A program made the position numbers and the translations under genes. 64,000 nucleotides of DNA from Polycyclovorans algicola TG408. GTDB taxonomy: Bacteria; Pseudomonadota; Gammaproteobacteria; Nevskiales; Nevskiaceae. The notes beneath the pieces are model-generated. The model was not told where the DNA came from, did no database searches, and saw only the letters and a program-made list of their open reading frames with translations. Below, piece after piece: positions 6,917-21,170 of the stretch; within the stretch, counting starts at the first letter, position 1, and each line of letters begins with the position of its first letter. The stretch covers positions 3,404,830 to 3,468,829 of the forward strand of contig NZ_JOMH01000001.1 in assembly GCF_000711245.1 (NCBI RefSeq). Reading direction: 5' to 3'.

Positions 6917-9613
6917 TTAACGGGAGAGCAGCCCCAGCGCGCGCCCCTTCGCCAAGGCGGCCGAACGGCTGGACACACCGAGCTTGGCGTAGAGGTTGTA
7001 AAGGTGCCATTTGACCGTTGCCACCGACACCGACAGCCGGTCGGCCAGTTGCTGGTTGGACAGACCTACCTCGATCAGTGACAGCAGTTCCAGCTCGCGC
7101 GAGGTGGGGGTTTCCAGCAGGGTAGCCTTGACGTCGAGGCTTTCAAGTTGCTCCAGCAGGTGACTGTTGGCAATCGGCAACTGGCGACAGATTTCACTGA
7201 AAAAGCTGCGCTCTTCGTCCAGCGCAAAGCCCCAGCTTTGCGGCCGAGTTTCATTGACCAGGCTGGCGATCTGCTCGGCGCGGTCGCGAAACGGCCGCTT
7301 GTAACCGCGCTTGGCCGCATAGCTGATGGCGCGCGTCAGATGCCGCGCGGCCGGCGCGGGGTTTTGCGTACAGAGGCTGACGCTCATCTCGGCGAGGGCC
7401 AACTCGACCAGATGGCCCCAGCGGCCTTCGGCCTTGGCGAGGCGCGCTTCTTCGGCGATCTGCTGTTCGGCTTGTCGCAGGCGGCCGGTGGCAATGTCGA
7501 GATCGATGGCGGTGTGGGTATAGAGACTGCGGCCAATCGGGTATTCCAGCAGGGCCGCAGGCGGCGATTTTGCCGGGTGCAGGTGGAGCCCGATCTGCGC
7601 AGCTTCCAGCAACGCATCGTCGAGCCGCCCCAACCGCAACAGGCGTTGCACGATCAGGCACGACAGCATGTGACTGAGTCGCGGCACGTAACTGGCGGCG
7701 ATTTCCCGAAGCTCGGTGATTGAGATGCCCTCGCCGGACGGCGACGCCCAGAGCTTCACCGCCGCATCCAGCCCGCACAGGGCGGTGTCGGCCACGCCGT
7801 GGCTTTGCGCGCGGCGCATGCCGATGGTCAGGGCGTCACGCGCCTCGCGATCAAGGCCGCGCTCAACCGCACATTTGGCGGTGACCAGCGCCACCGTGCC
7901 GGTCATGCCCGCACTGTCACCGAGGGCCTCGCGGACCCGCGCAAGCGCGGTTTCGAAGATCGGCCACGCCTGGGCGTAATCACCCTCGTGAATCTGCACC
8001 ATGGTCGACAGCGCCGTGACCCAGCCCACGCCGTAGGCGCTGTTGGCCTGTAGCACGCTGGTTTGTGCGACCAGAAAGGTCTCGCGCGCCGAGGCGAGGT
8101 CAAAATGCGCGCCGTTGCTGATGCCGATGGCCGAGGCCACGGTGGCCACGTCGAACGGGTCGTCGGCGCCACGCTGCGCCAGCCACGCCCGGCCGCGCGC
8201 CTGCGCTTCACGCAAGTGATCGGTGTAGGTGGCAATGATGATGCGGATCACCTCAATACGGCGCAGCAACTCCACGCTGCCGCCCTGCTCGACGCGCTCG
8301 GCCAGGTGCTCGACCTGCTGACGTGCCGCCTCGTAGCGGCGATGAAACACCAGTGCCCAGACGTACCAAAACGCCGCCTCCCAGCCGAGATCGACGTTGG
8401 CCTGGTAGAGCCGCTCAATCCAACGGATATAGCGCCGCAAGTCACCGCGATCACGAACGAAGTGCGCTGCGACCCGCTCGAGCATGCCGGCGGCGGCATC
8501 GAAGGCCCCGGCACTGAGCACGTAGTCGACCGCGTCGCTCCAGTGCCCGGCTTGCTCGCACCACTCGGCGGCCCGCAGCAACACCGCCTGGCGGCGCTCT
8601 GTGCTCACGGCACGCTCAGCTTCGCCAATCAGAAATTCACGGAACAGTCCGTGCAGCCGGTACCAGGTGCGGTTGCGGTCCAGCGGAATGATGAACAGGT
8701 TTTGTCGTAGCACGCGGGCCAGATGCTCAGCCGCTTGGGGGTCGGCGGTGGCGTGCTGACACAGCGGCACGCAGAAGCTGCGCAGCAAGGCGATTTCCAG
8801 CAGAAACTGACGTGCCGGGGCGTCAAAGTCGGCGAGGACTTGGCGGTTGAGCATGTCGGCGAGGTCTTCGTCCGCACCGCTGAACGCCTTGAGGGTTTGC
8901 AGCGGGTCGGGCGCCGCCTGCAAGATGATCTGCATCAGGCGAATCGCCGCCGGCCACCCTTCGGTTTGACGGGCGATGGCCTGTAGTGCCGGGGCGCCGA
9001 GCCGTGCACACAAAGGCGCACCGAACAGGGCGCTGATTTCGGCCTCGCCCATCGCCAGATCAGCGAAGCCGATGGCTGCAAGGTTGCCCTCGAGGCGGGC
9101 GCGCGCCATGTTCATGGGTGGCTCGCGGGTGCCCGCGATGATCACTTTGAAGTCCTCCGGGGTTCGAAACACCAGGGCGTCGATCACCGGGCCCAGGGTT
9201 TCGTCATCGCAAAAGCTGATGTTGTCGATGAACAACACCAAGGGCTCACTGAGCCGCGAAAGGTGTCCGAGCAGCGCCTCAATACGCTCGTCCGGCGGCT
9301 CGTCGCTCTGGTGCATGGCGGGCGTGGTGTCGAGTGCACCTCCGACCTCGAAGAAGCTGCTTTCCAGCAGCGACAGCAGCACCTCAACGGTCTGGTCACG
9401 CTCATCCAGACCGATCCACTGCGCCGCCAGGCCCTTGGCACGCATGTGCCGGAACAACGCGGTCTGCAGCACGGTTTTGCCGTAGCCGGTGGGTGCAGCG
9501 ATCAGGGTCAGCTTGGCCAGGGGGCCGCCACCCGTAAGCCGCGTGAGGGCAGCCGTCTGCACCAACGGGAACGAGAAGTTGGGTGGCTCCAGCCGACCGT
9601 GCGACGCGTTCAT
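6917..9613 (-). CDS. MalT/AlkS-like LuxR-family ATP-dependent transcriptional activator
   Basis: 898-aa regulator, the usual size for STAND-class MalT-family activators. An N-terminal NTPase has the P-loop APTGYGKT (about 40-47) and Walker B LVLFIDN (near 130). A central region of about 450 residues is rich in Ala, Leu and Arg and fits helical repeats that sense ligand. A C-terminal LuxR-type helix-turn-helix (about 833-895) contains TSRELELL, GLSNQQLADRLSVSVATVKWH and LYAKLGVSSR. In Pseudomonas the homologous architecture AlkS controls alkB operons. This gene lies directly upstream of, and co-directional with, the hydroxylase operon, so control of that operon is the likely role. The inducer is unknown. 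Confidence 0.88.
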   Translation of the reverse strand: MNASHGRLEPPNFSFPLVQTAALTRLTGGGPLAKLTLIAAPTGYGKTVLQTALFRHMRAKGLAAQWIGLDERDQTVEVLLSLLESSFFEVGGALDTTPAMHQSDEPPDERIEALLGHLSRLSEPLVLFIDNISFCDDETLGPVIDALVFRTPEDFKVIIAGTREPPMNMARARLEGNLAAIGFADLAMGEAEISALFGAPLCARLGAPALQAIARQTEGWPAAIRLMQIILQAAPDPLQTLKAFSGADEDLADMLNRQVLADFDAPARQFLLEIALLRSFCVPLCQHATADPQAAEHLARVLRQNLFIIPLDRNRTWYRLHGLFREFLIGEAERAVSTERRQAVLLRAAEWCEQAGHWSDAVDYVLSAGAFDAAAGMLERVAAHFVRDRGDLRRYIRWIERLYQANVDLGWEAAFWYVWALVFHRRYEAARQQVEHLAERVEQGGSVELLRRIEVIRIIIATYTDHLREAQARGRAWLAQRGADDPFDVATVASAIGISNGAHFDLASARETFLVAQTSVLQANSAYGVGWVTALSTMVQIHEGDYAQAWPIFETALARVREALGDSAGMTGTVALVTAKCAVERGLDREARDALTIGMRRAQSHGVADTALCGLDAAVKLWASPSGEGISITELREIAASYVPRLSHMLSCLIVQRLLRLGRLDDALLEAAQIGLHLHPAKSPPAALLEYPIGRSLYTHTAIDLDIATGRLRQAEQQIAEEARLAKAEGRWGHLVELALAEMSVSLCTQNPAPAARHLTRAISYAAKRGYKRPFRDRAEQIASLVNETRPQSWGFALDEERSFFSEICRQLPIANSHLLEQLESLDVKATLLETPTSRELELLSLIEVGLSNQQLADRLSVSVATVKWHLYNLYAKLGVSSRSAALAKGRALGLLSR

Positions 9614-9736
9614 TCTGACCTTTCCGAAAGAAACCCCATGCGGCGAAGCATAGTCGAGCGACTGACCTGTGACCCGATGCCGGGAGCGGGCGACGAATCA
9701 ACCATTCCATAGTGGGGGGCCGGCGGCCGGCCAGGC

Positions 9737-9745
9737 TGTGATAAT
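9737..9745 (+). promoter_or_regulatory. Possible extended -10 element for the divergent acyl-CoA dehydrogenase
   Basis: TGTGATAAT in the 192-bp divergent region between the regulator (minus) and the acyl-CoA dehydrogenase (plus) resembles an extended -10 (TGn plus a one-mismatch TATAAT). There is no convincing -35, and the remainder of the region is GC-rich (ggccggc repeats at 9718-9732). The call rests on the motif alone. Confidence 0.3.
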
Positions 9746-9805
9746 TGCGAAGTACCCCTGACGCTGGCGCGCACTGCACGCCAAAGCCCATTCGAGCGAG
9801 AGTCC

Positions 9806-11029
9806 ATGACAACCCCTGCCCCACGCCGCGCCGACACCCTGTTCAGTGATCTTTGGTTTCCTGACGAAACCCGACGCATCCGTGCTGAGGTGCGTGACTT
9901 CGCCGACACCGTTCTGCGGCCCATCGCGCATCGGCTCAACACCACACCCGAGTCGGTCGACGCCTTTCCGCACGCCGCCTTCAAGGCCATGGCGGCGGCG
10001 GGCATTTATCAGATTCCCTACGCCGCCGATGTGGGCGGGCGCGGGCTGGAGTTCCCCACCCTCGCCACCGTAACCGTGCTCGAAGAGCTGGCCTACTACT
10101 CGCCAAGCTTTGCCTCGGCGCTGTTCGACGGGCAGGCCATTCTGGTCGGCAAAACCCTGGAGCGCGCACCTGCCCACCTGCGTGACGTCTATTTGCCCAA
10201 GCTGATTCGCGGCGAGTTCATTGGTTCATTCGCCACCAGCGAGCCCGAAGCCAGCACCGACCTGTCGGTCGCTTCGATGCAAACCGTCGCCGAGAAGGTC
10301 GAAGGCGGCTTCAGCGTGACCGGCGTCAAACGCTGGATCACGAACTCGCCGGTGGCCGATCATATTCTGGTGCTGTGCAAGGCGGGCGAGTCGCTGACCA
10401 TGTTGCTGGCTGACATGCGTCATCCGGGCGTCAGTGTCAGCGCGCCAGACCTGAAGATGGGCAATCACGTGCAGCTCACCGCCGACGTCACGCTGGACAA
10501 GGTGTTCGTGCCGGACGACCACGTTGTCGGCAGTGTCGGCAGCGGCCTGCGAACAGCGGTCGGCGCCCTGGTGCTGGGCCGAATGGGCATTGGCGCCATC
10601 GGCGTGGCCATGGCGCAGGCGGCCTTCGATTTTTCCACCCACTACATCAGCCAGCGGAAGGTGTTTGGCAAGCCCATTGCCGCGTTCCAGCATTGGCAGT
10701 TCCGCTTTGCCGAACACGCCACGCAGATCGAAATGGCCCGCACGCTCTATCAGAAAGCCGCCCTGCTCCATGACAAGGAGGGCCGCGCTGATCTGGAGGC
10801 CGCCATGGCCAAGGTGGTGGGCAGCCGGCTCGCCTGCGATGTGGCGCGCGACGCGATTCAAGCCTGCGGCGCCTACGGCTTTGTCAAGGAGCTGCGCGGC
10901 CCGGGCACGCCTTTCCCGCTCGAGTCGATTTATCGCGATGCGAAAATTGGCGAGATTTACGAAGGTGCCAACGAGATCCAGAACTGGGTGATTGCCCGGC
11001 AGATCTTTGGCCGCGACATCACCGGCTGA
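9806..11029 (+). CDS. Acyl-CoA dehydrogenase, second copy
   Basis: 407-aa acyl-CoA dehydrogenase transcribed divergently from the LuxR regulator. It has the FAD/substrate motif FATSEPEASTDLS near residue 140, the glycine-rich RMGIGAIGVAMAQ segment, and the catalytic glutamate at about E386 in EIYEGANEIQ. It is only distantly similar to the other acyl-CoA dehydrogenase in this cluster, with a longer N-terminus and a TSEP rather than TESQ motif, so it is not a recent duplicate. A distinct substrate, such as a branched or cyclic acyl-CoA, is plausible but not shown. Its position suggests control by the adjacent regulator. Confidence 0.88.
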   Translation: MTTPAPRRADTLFSDLWFPDETRRIRAEVRDFADTVLRPIAHRLNTTPESVDAFPHAAFKAMAAAGIYQIPYAADVGGRGLEFPTLATVTVLEELAYYSPSFASALFDGQAILVGKTLERAPAHLRDVYLPKLIRGEFIGSFATSEPEASTDLSVASMQTVAEKVEGGFSVTGVKRWITNSPVADHILVLCKAGESLTMLLADMRHPGVSVSAPDLKMGNHVQLTADVTLDKVFVPDDHVVGSVGSGLRTAVGALVLGRMGIGAIGVAMAQAAFDFSTHYISQRKVFGKPIAAFQHWQFRFAEHATQIEMARTLYQKAALLHDKEGRADLEAAMAKVVGSRLACDVARDAIQACGAYGFVKELRGPGTPFPLESIYRDAKIGEIYEGANEIQNWVIARQIFGRDITG

Positions 11030-11040
11030 GACCGGACCAC

Positions 11041-11077
11041 AAAAAAAGGCTGCACCGAGAATCTCGGTGCAGCCTTT
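11041..11077 (-). terminator. Rho-independent terminator after tRNA-Leu
   Basis: Perfect 15-bp stem (AAAGGCTGCACCGAG and its complement) with a three-base loop. On the minus strand it is followed by seven or more T residues, so it best terminates the minus-strand secG-tRNA-Leu transcript. The converging acyl-CoA dehydrogenase stops 12 bp away and may share the hairpin. Confidence 0.85.
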
Positions 11078-11107
11078 GAATTTGTCGAAAGTTACAGCGC
11101 CCGACCT

Positions 11108-11192
11108 TGGTACCCACGGGGAGACTCGAACTCCCAAGGCTTTCGCCACTACCACCTCAAGGTAGCGTGTCTACCAATTCCACCACATGGGT
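11108..11192 (-). tRNA. tRNA-Leu (GAG anticodon)
   Basis: 85-nt class II tRNA with genome-encoded CCA. Acceptor arms ACCCATG and CGTGGGT pair (one G-U), with discriminator A. The anticodon stem CTACC/GGTAG encloses loop TTGAGGT, giving anticodon GAG, which reads CUC/CUU. A long variable arm and the T-loop GTTCGAGTC are present. It follows secG on the same strand, the conserved gammaproteobacterial order. Its 3' end faces the catabolic cluster at 1-11 kb. Confidence 0.95.
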
Positions 11193-11257
11193 CCTGATCG
11201 GGTGGCGGATTATAGAGAAGATCGCGCCCAACTCCAAGGGAACCGCAGAAAAACGCC

Positions 11258-11587
11258 TTACTCCGGAATGACCGGCTGTGCGGGCGCTTCCGGGGTTTCC
11301 GGGGTGGTGGCTTCGGGCGTGTCGCCCATGCGGTCAACAATTGAGCTGCCCGGTGCGGCCGTCTGCACCACATAGGCGAGTGCCAAACTGATCGCGAAGA
11401 ATCCGGTGGCCAGCCACGCCGTGGCGCGTGACAGGAAATTGGAGGCGCCGCGCGCACCAAAGACCGTACCGGAGGCGCCGGCACCAAACGCAGCGCCTGC
11501 ATCGGCACCCTTGCCGTGCTGGAGCAAGATCAGCGTGACCAGCCCGATGGCAATGAGGACCTGAACAATGACCAATGCGGTGTACAT
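11258..11587 (-). CDS. secG: Protein-export membrane protein SecG
   Basis: 109-aa subunit of the SecYEG translocon that assists SecA-driven preprotein transport. Two transmembrane helices are visible: residues about 3-22 ([18 protein letters not shown]) and about 55-75. Between them is the conserved cytoplasmic loop [21 protein letters not shown]. The tail is Pro/Thr/Glu-rich. It lies 9 bp after tpiA and before tRNA-Leu, the standard gammaproteobacterial arrangement. Confidence 0.95.
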   Translation of the reverse strand: MYTALVIVQVLIAIGLVTLILLQHGKGADAGAAFGAGASGTVFGARGASNFLSRATAWLATGFFAISLALAYVVQTAAPGSSIVDRMGDTPEATTPETPEAPAQPVIPE

Positions 11588-11596
11588 GAAATAAAT

Positions 11597-12370
11597 CTAC
11601 TCGTCGTGTAGCGCCTGCGCGGCCGCGCAGATCGCAAGAAATTCGGAAGCCTTGAGCGATGCACCGCCAATCAGGCCGCCATCAACATCGGCTTGGGCAA
11701 ACAGCTCGGCCGCGTTGTCAGCCTTGACGCTGCCGCCGTAGAGAATGCAAATGGAATTCGCGATTTTAGCATCTCGCGCGGCGATCAGCCCGCGAATGTG
11801 CGCATGCGCGGCCTGTGCCTGCTCCGGGCTCGCGGTCTTGCCGGTGCCGATCGCCCAGACCGGCTCGTACGCGATCAGCGCACCGCGCAGGCTGGCGACG
11901 CCGCCCTGATCGATTACCGCCAGAAGCTGACGGTCGAGTACGGTTTCGGTCTGCCCGGCTTCGCGCTCGGCAAGCTGTTCGCCAACGCACAGCACGGGGG
12001 TCAAACCACTGTGCTGGGCGGCCACGAACTTGGCGGCCACCCGCTCATCGGTCTCGCCGTAAACGTGGCGCCGCTCGGAGTGACCGACCAGCGCGTAACG
12101 GCAGCCCAGCTCCTTGAGCATGGCACCCAGAACTTCGCCGGTGAACGCGCCAGGCTTGAGCTGTTCACACAAATCCTGCGCGCCCACCCGCACCGGACTG
12201 CCGACCAGCTGCTGGGCCACCGACTCGATGAACACCGACGGCGGAAATACCGCCACCTCGACCGACGGAAACTTCTTACCCTCGAAGACCAGCTCGCGCA
12301 GCAGTGACTCGTTGTCACCTCGCGTGCCGTTCATTTTCCAATTTCCCATCACCGTAAGGCTGCGTTTCAT
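11597..12370 (-). CDS. tpiA: Triosephosphate isomerase
   Basis: 257-aa glycolytic enzyme interconverting dihydroxyacetone phosphate and glyceraldehyde-3-phosphate. Substrate residues GNWKMNG are at 9-15, the electrophilic His is in VGHSERR (about residue 96) and the catalytic Glu in AYEPVWAIGTGK (about 168). The phosphate loop YGGSVK is near 212. It is 15 bp from glmM and 9 bp from secG, so probably in one operon. Confidence 0.97.
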   Translation of the reverse strand: MKRSLTVMGNWKMNGTRGDNESLLRELVFEGKKFPSVEVAVFPPSVFIESVAQQLVGSPVRVGAQDLCEQLKPGAFTGEVLGAMLKELGCRYALVGHSERRHVYGETDERVAAKFVAAQHSGLTPVLCVGEQLAEREAGQTETVLDRQLLAVIDQGGVASLRGALIAYEPVWAIGTGKTASPEQAQAAHAHIRGLIAARDAKIANSICILYGGSVKADNAAELFAQADVDGGLIGGASLKASEFLAICAAAQALHDE

Positions 12371-12385
12371 GCGGCTTCTCCTGAT

Positions 12386-13738
12386 TTACGCGTGCACTGT
12401 TTGCGCCGCATCCCTTACGGCGTCAGCAATCTTTTCGGCGTGCTGGTGGGCGCTTTCGGCATCGGTCGCCTCCACCATCACACGGATCAGAGGCTCGGTA
12501 CCCGAGGCCCTGAGCAGAATACGCCCACCCTTGGCGAGGGCCGACTTGGCGGCGGCCTCAGCGGCTTTGACCGATGGGGTTTCAAGCAGCGGCTTGGCCG
12601 ATCCGGCCACGCGGACGTTGATCAACACCTGCGGGCATCGGGTCATGCCCTCGACGAGCGCGCGGAGTGTACACCCCGCCCCGATCATGACCGACAGCAT
12701 CTGCAGTGCGGTCACACAGCCGTCGCCGGTCGATGATTTGTCGAGGCACAGCGTGTGTCCCGAGGTCTCCCCGCCCAGCAAACCGCCGCCGGCCAGCAGC
12801 CGTTCCATGACGTAGCGATCCCCCACGGCTGCCCGCTCGAAACCGATGCCGCGCACCTGCAAGGCCTGCTCAAGGCCGAGATTGCTCATCAGCGTGCCGA
12901 CCACCGGCCCGCGCAGCAGGTCACGCTGATGACGGTCAACGGCCAGTGCGTAAAGAATCTGGTCGCCGTCGACGACCTCGCCATCGGCGTCGACCAGCAG
13001 GCAGCGGTCGGCGTCGCCGTCCAGTGCGATACCCAGGTCGGCACCGTGCGCCCGTACCGAGGCCTGCAAGGCCTGCAAGTGGGTGCTGCCGCAATCGAGG
13101 TTGATGTTGAAGCCATTCGGCTCACCGCCAATCACCTCGACGATGTCGGCGCCCAATTCATCGAATATCGCCGGTGCAGTGCGGTACGCCGCGCCATTGG
13201 CACAGTCCAGCACCAGACGCAGGCCGTCGAGACGGCCGTCGCCAAAGCTGGCCTTGCAGTACTCGATGTAGCGCCCCTGGGCATCGTCGATGCGCCGTGC
13301 CAGACCGATGGTCTCCGGCGCGACGGTTTCCATCGGCTGCTCCATCAGGGCTTCGATCTCAGTCTCGATCGCGTCGCTGAGCTTGCCGCCCTGCGGGCCG
13401 AAAAACTTCACGCCGTTGTCGTGATGCGGATTGTGCGAGGCCGAAATGACGATGCCGGCATCAGCCCGCAAGGCCCGCGTGAGATAGGCCACGGCGGGTG
13501 TCGGGATCGGCCCCAGCAGCAGGACTTCGACACCCGCGCTGGACAGTCCGGCTTCGAGCGCCGATTCGAGGAGGTAGCCAGAGCGACGGGTGTCTTTACC
13601 GATGACCACGCGCGCGCCGTCCGAACCACCCAGCACCCGACCTGCAGCCCAACCGAGCTTGACGGCAAACTCGGCGGTCATCGGCGTGACGCCAACCCGT
13701 CCGCGAATGCCATCGGTCCCGAAGTAACGACGCCCCAT
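12386..13738 (-). CDS. glmM: Phosphoglucosamine mutase
   Basis: 450-aa enzyme converting glucosamine-6-phosphate to glucosamine-1-phosphate for UDP-GlcNAc synthesis. The phosphoserine loop ISASHNPHHDNG has catalytic S101, the metal loop is DGDADR near 242, the sugar loop is GETSGH near 325, and the C-terminal phosphate loop is RASGTEP. The ATG at 13738 is preferred over 13756 because GAGG precedes it and MGRRYFGTDG is the family N-terminus. It follows folP, as in most gammaproteobacteria. Confidence 0.96.
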   Translation of the reverse strand: MGRRYFGTDGIRGRVGVTPMTAEFAVKLGWAAGRVLGGSDGARVVIGKDTRRSGYLLESALEAGLSSAGVEVLLLGPIPTPAVAYLTRALRADAGIVISASHNPHHDNGVKFFGPQGGKLSDAIETEIEALMEQPMETVAPETIGLARRIDDAQGRYIEYCKASFGDGRLDGLRLVLDCANGAAYRTAPAIFDELGADIVEVIGGEPNGFNINLDCGSTHLQALQASVRAHGADLGIALDGDADRCLLVDADGEVVDGDQILYALAVDRHQRDLLRGPVVGTLMSNLGLEQALQVRGIGFERAAVGDRYVMERLLAGGGLLGGETSGHTLCLDKSSTGDGCVTALQMLSVMIGAGCTLRALVEGMTRCPQVLINVRVAGSAKPLLETPSVKAAEAAAKSALAKGGRILLRASGTEPLIRVMVEATDAESAHQHAEKIADAVRDAAQTVHA

Positions 13739-13769
13739 ATCCCGCCTCACTGCCATTGTTCAGTTGTGA

Positions 13770-14603
13770 TTATCGCGCGTTGCGCAGTGCGCTGGCGATG
13801 GTGAGCGCGTGAACGGTGTGCGCAACCTCATGACTGCGGATGATGTGCGCGCCTCGTGCCACGACCAGCGCGGCCGTCACCGCGCTGGCAGGATCGCGCG
13901 CGTCCACGGCCAGGCCCAGTAGTTGCCCGAACATGGATTTGCGCGAAACGCCCAGCAAGAGAGGGCGCCCCAGTGCCGCGAACCGCTCCGTGGCCGCCAG
14001 CAGCGCCAAATTGTGCGCCAGCGTCTTGCCAAAGCCGATACCGGGGTCCAGCGCAATGCGATCGAGCGCGATGCCCGCAGCCAGCGCCCGCTGCAGGCGC
14101 TGGGCGAGGAAATCGAAGATCTCATCAACGATCGGCCGCCCATAGCTGGGCGCCGCCTGCATGGTCTGCGGCTCTCCCTGCATGTGCATCAGGCAGGCCG
14201 CCATGCCAGCCTTTGCCACGGCGTCCAGGGCGCCGGGCACTTGCAGCGCGCGAACGTCGTTAACCATTTCGGCGCCCGCTTGACCAGCGGCCACCATGAC
14301 AGCCGGCTTGCTGGTGTCGACCGAGACGGCCACATCAAACCGCGACGACAGCGCCTCAATAACCGGAATCACCCGGTCCAGCTCGGCCTGCTCGTCCACC
14401 CGTGCGGCGCCTGGCCGGGTCGATTCACCGCCCACATCGAGGATCGCCGCCCCGGCGTCAACCAGACACCGTGCATGGTCAACAACCGCATCGACACTTT
14501 GATGCCGGCCGCCATCAGAAAACGAGTCGGGCGTGACATTGATGATGCCCATCACCTTGGGGGCGTCCAAATCGAGACGGCGGGTTTTCAGTTGCAGGAA
14601 CAA
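13770..14603 (-). CDS. folP: Dihydropteroate synthase
   Basis: 277-aa folate enzyme that joins p-aminobenzoate to 6-hydroxymethyl-dihydropterin pyrophosphate; it is the sulfonamide target. Conserved motifs are GIINVTPDSFSDGG (about 19-32), DVGGESTRPGA (about 57-67), NDV, DPGIGFGK and GVSRKS. The start is TTG at 14603, since the frame is closed by TGA at 14616-14618 and no ATG is available; CTG at 14609 is an alternative. A terminator of ftsH lies just upstream, so folP may be partly transcribed by readthrough. Confidence 0.95.
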   Translation of the reverse strand: MFLQLKTRRLDLDAPKVMGIINVTPDSFSDGGRHQSVDAVVDHARCLVDAGAAILDVGGESTRPGAARVDEQAELDRVIPVIEALSSRFDVAVSVDTSKPAVMVAAGQAGAEMVNDVRALQVPGALDAVAKAGMAACLMHMQGEPQTMQAAPSYGRPIVDEIFDFLAQRLQRALAAGIALDRIALDPGIGFGKTLAHNLALLAATERFAALGRPLLLGVSRKSMFGQLLGLAVDARDPASAVTAALVVARGAHIIRSHEVAHTVHALTIASALRNAR

Positions 14604-14624
14604 GGTCAGAGGGTCTCAAGCATG

Positions 14625-14649
14625 AAAAAGGGCCGCATTAAGCGGCCCT
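14625..14649 (-). terminator. Rho-independent terminator of ftsH
   Basis: Eight-bp stem AGGGCCGC/GCGGCCCT with a five-base loop, followed on the minus strand by five T residues. It lies between the ftsH stop and the folP start and would partly separate the two genes. Confidence 0.8.
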
Positions 14650-14674
14650 GAAGTCACTGCGCGCAATCCCTCGA

Positions 14675-16615
<1,941 letters not shown>

Positions 16616-16654
16616 TGCCGGATACCTGAAAGTTGGGCACTTCTGGACTTCAAA

Positions 16655-17284
16655 CTACACCTGACGACGGGACCGCGCCAACAAATAGACTTCTTTCGAG
16701 CGAGGACGACTGGACTTTGGCTTGCGAATGGCAACCTGGGCAAAGCCCTCGCGCACCTGTTTCAAGTAGTCCTCGAACCCCTCGCCCTGAAAAACCTTCA
16801 CAAGGAAGGTGCCGCCGGGTTTGAGATTTTCAAGCGCGAACATCAGCGCCAGCTCACAAAGATAGATGCTGGCGGTCTGATCGACCGTGCCGATGCCCGA
16901 AAGGTTCGGCGCCATGTCAGACAACACCACATCGACCGCGCGCGTGCCGACCTGCGCCTGCAGGGCATCGAGCACCGTTTGTTCGCGAAAATCGCCACAG
17001 ATGAAATCAACTTCGGGCAGGCTGTCCATCTCGAGAATGTCGAGCGCAAACACCCGGCCGGCCGGCCCCAGCAGCGGCCGCGCATACTGCGCCCAACCGC
17101 CGGGTGCGGCGCCCAGGTCAACCACCACCATGCCCGGCTTGAAAATACGGTCGCGCTGCTGCACTTCCTCGAGCTTGAACACCGCGCGTGACCGGTACCC
17201 GCGCTTGCGCGCTTCGGCCACATAAGGGTCGTTCTGGTGCTCGTACAGCCAGCGCGCCGAACTGGCGCTGCGCTTTCGGCTCAT
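16655..17284 (-). CDS. rlmE: 23S rRNA (uridine-2'-O-)-methyltransferase RlmE (FtsJ/RrmJ)
   Basis: 209-aa SAM-dependent enzyme that 2'-O-methylates U2552 of 23S rRNA. The SAM site is DLGAAPGGW near residue 57. Catalytic tetrad positions are visible in the N-terminal SRAVFKL lysine, DMAPNLSG, the later Lys in [11 protein letters not shown] and a C-terminal Glu in SKEVYLL. It lies between greA and ftsH; the yhbY gene often found near here is absent. Confidence 0.95.
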   Translation of the reverse strand: MSRKRSASSARWLYEHQNDPYVAEARKRGYRSRAVFKLEEVQQRDRIFKPGMVVVDLGAAPGGWAQYARPLLGPAGRVFALDILEMDSLPEVDFICGDFREQTVLDALQAQVGTRAVDVVLSDMAPNLSGIGTVDQTASIYLCELALMFALENLKPGGTFLVKVFQGEGFEDYLKQVREGFAQVAIRKPKSSRPRSKEVYLLARSRRQV

Positions 17285-17320
17285 GGCTGACGTGCGCCCG
17301 GGACCGACCGCTTGGCAGGC

Positions 17321-17797
17321 TCAGATGTAATGCAATGCCACCACTTCGAGCTGGCGGATGCCGCTGGGCACCTGAACATCGACGACATCGCCCTCGCCCT
17401 TGCCGATCAGCGCGCGGGCGATCGGAGAATTCACCGAAATCATGCCGGCCTTGATGTCGGCCTCGTCCTCGCCGACGATCTGGTAGCGCAGTTCCTCACC
17501 GGTATCGGCATCGGCCAGGTCCATGGTGGTCCCGAACACCACCTTGCCGTGGGCGTTGAGCTGAGTCACGTCGATGATCTGTGCCGTGCTGAGCTTGCCT
17601 TCGATTTCGGTGATACGGCCTTCGTTGAAGCCGTGCTGCTCACGGGCGGCATGATACTCGGCATTCTCCTTGAGATCGCCGTGGGCACGCGCTTCTTCGA
17701 CCGCCGCGATGATCTGCGGACGCAGTTCACTCTTGCGGTAACGCAGCTCTTCACGCAGCTTGTCGGCGCCACGCGCCGTCATGGGGTTCTTGTTCAT
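17321..17797 (-). CDS. greA: Transcription elongation factor GreA
   Basis: 158-aa factor that rescues backtracked RNA polymerase by stimulating transcript cleavage. The N-terminal coiled coil includes the acidic tip region ([14 protein letters not shown], about 42-55) and the C-terminal globular domain includes [18 protein letters not shown]. Length and N-terminus [14 protein letters not shown] are typical. It is preceded by the carAB terminator, so it probably has its own promoter. Confidence 0.96.
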   Translation of the reverse strand: MNKNPMTARGADKLREELRYRKSELRPQIIAAVEEARAHGDLKENAEYHAAREQHGFNEGRITEIEGKLSTAQIIDVTQLNAHGKVVFGTTMDLADADTGEELRYQIVGEDEADIKAGMISVNSPIARALIGKGEGDVVDVQVPSGIRQLEVVALHYI

Positions 17798-17875
17798 GAA
17801 ATCTCCTTCGCATCATCGTGCGAGGTCACAGTGACTCCGCCAGCAGGACTTGCCCCCAGCGGGAAACGATGACTC

Positions 17876-17903
17876 AAAAAAACGACGGCCACACGGGCCG
17901 TCG
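17876..17903 (-). terminator. Rho-independent terminator of carAB
   Basis: Stem CGACGGCC/GGCCGTCG with a five-base loop, followed on the minus strand by seven T residues. It lies between the carB stop and the greA start. Confidence 0.85.
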
Positions 17904-17940
17904 ATGATCAAAAATCGTACCACGCGGCAATGCGGCAGGG

Positions 17941-21165
<3,225 letters not shown>

Positions 21166-21170
21166 GAGGA

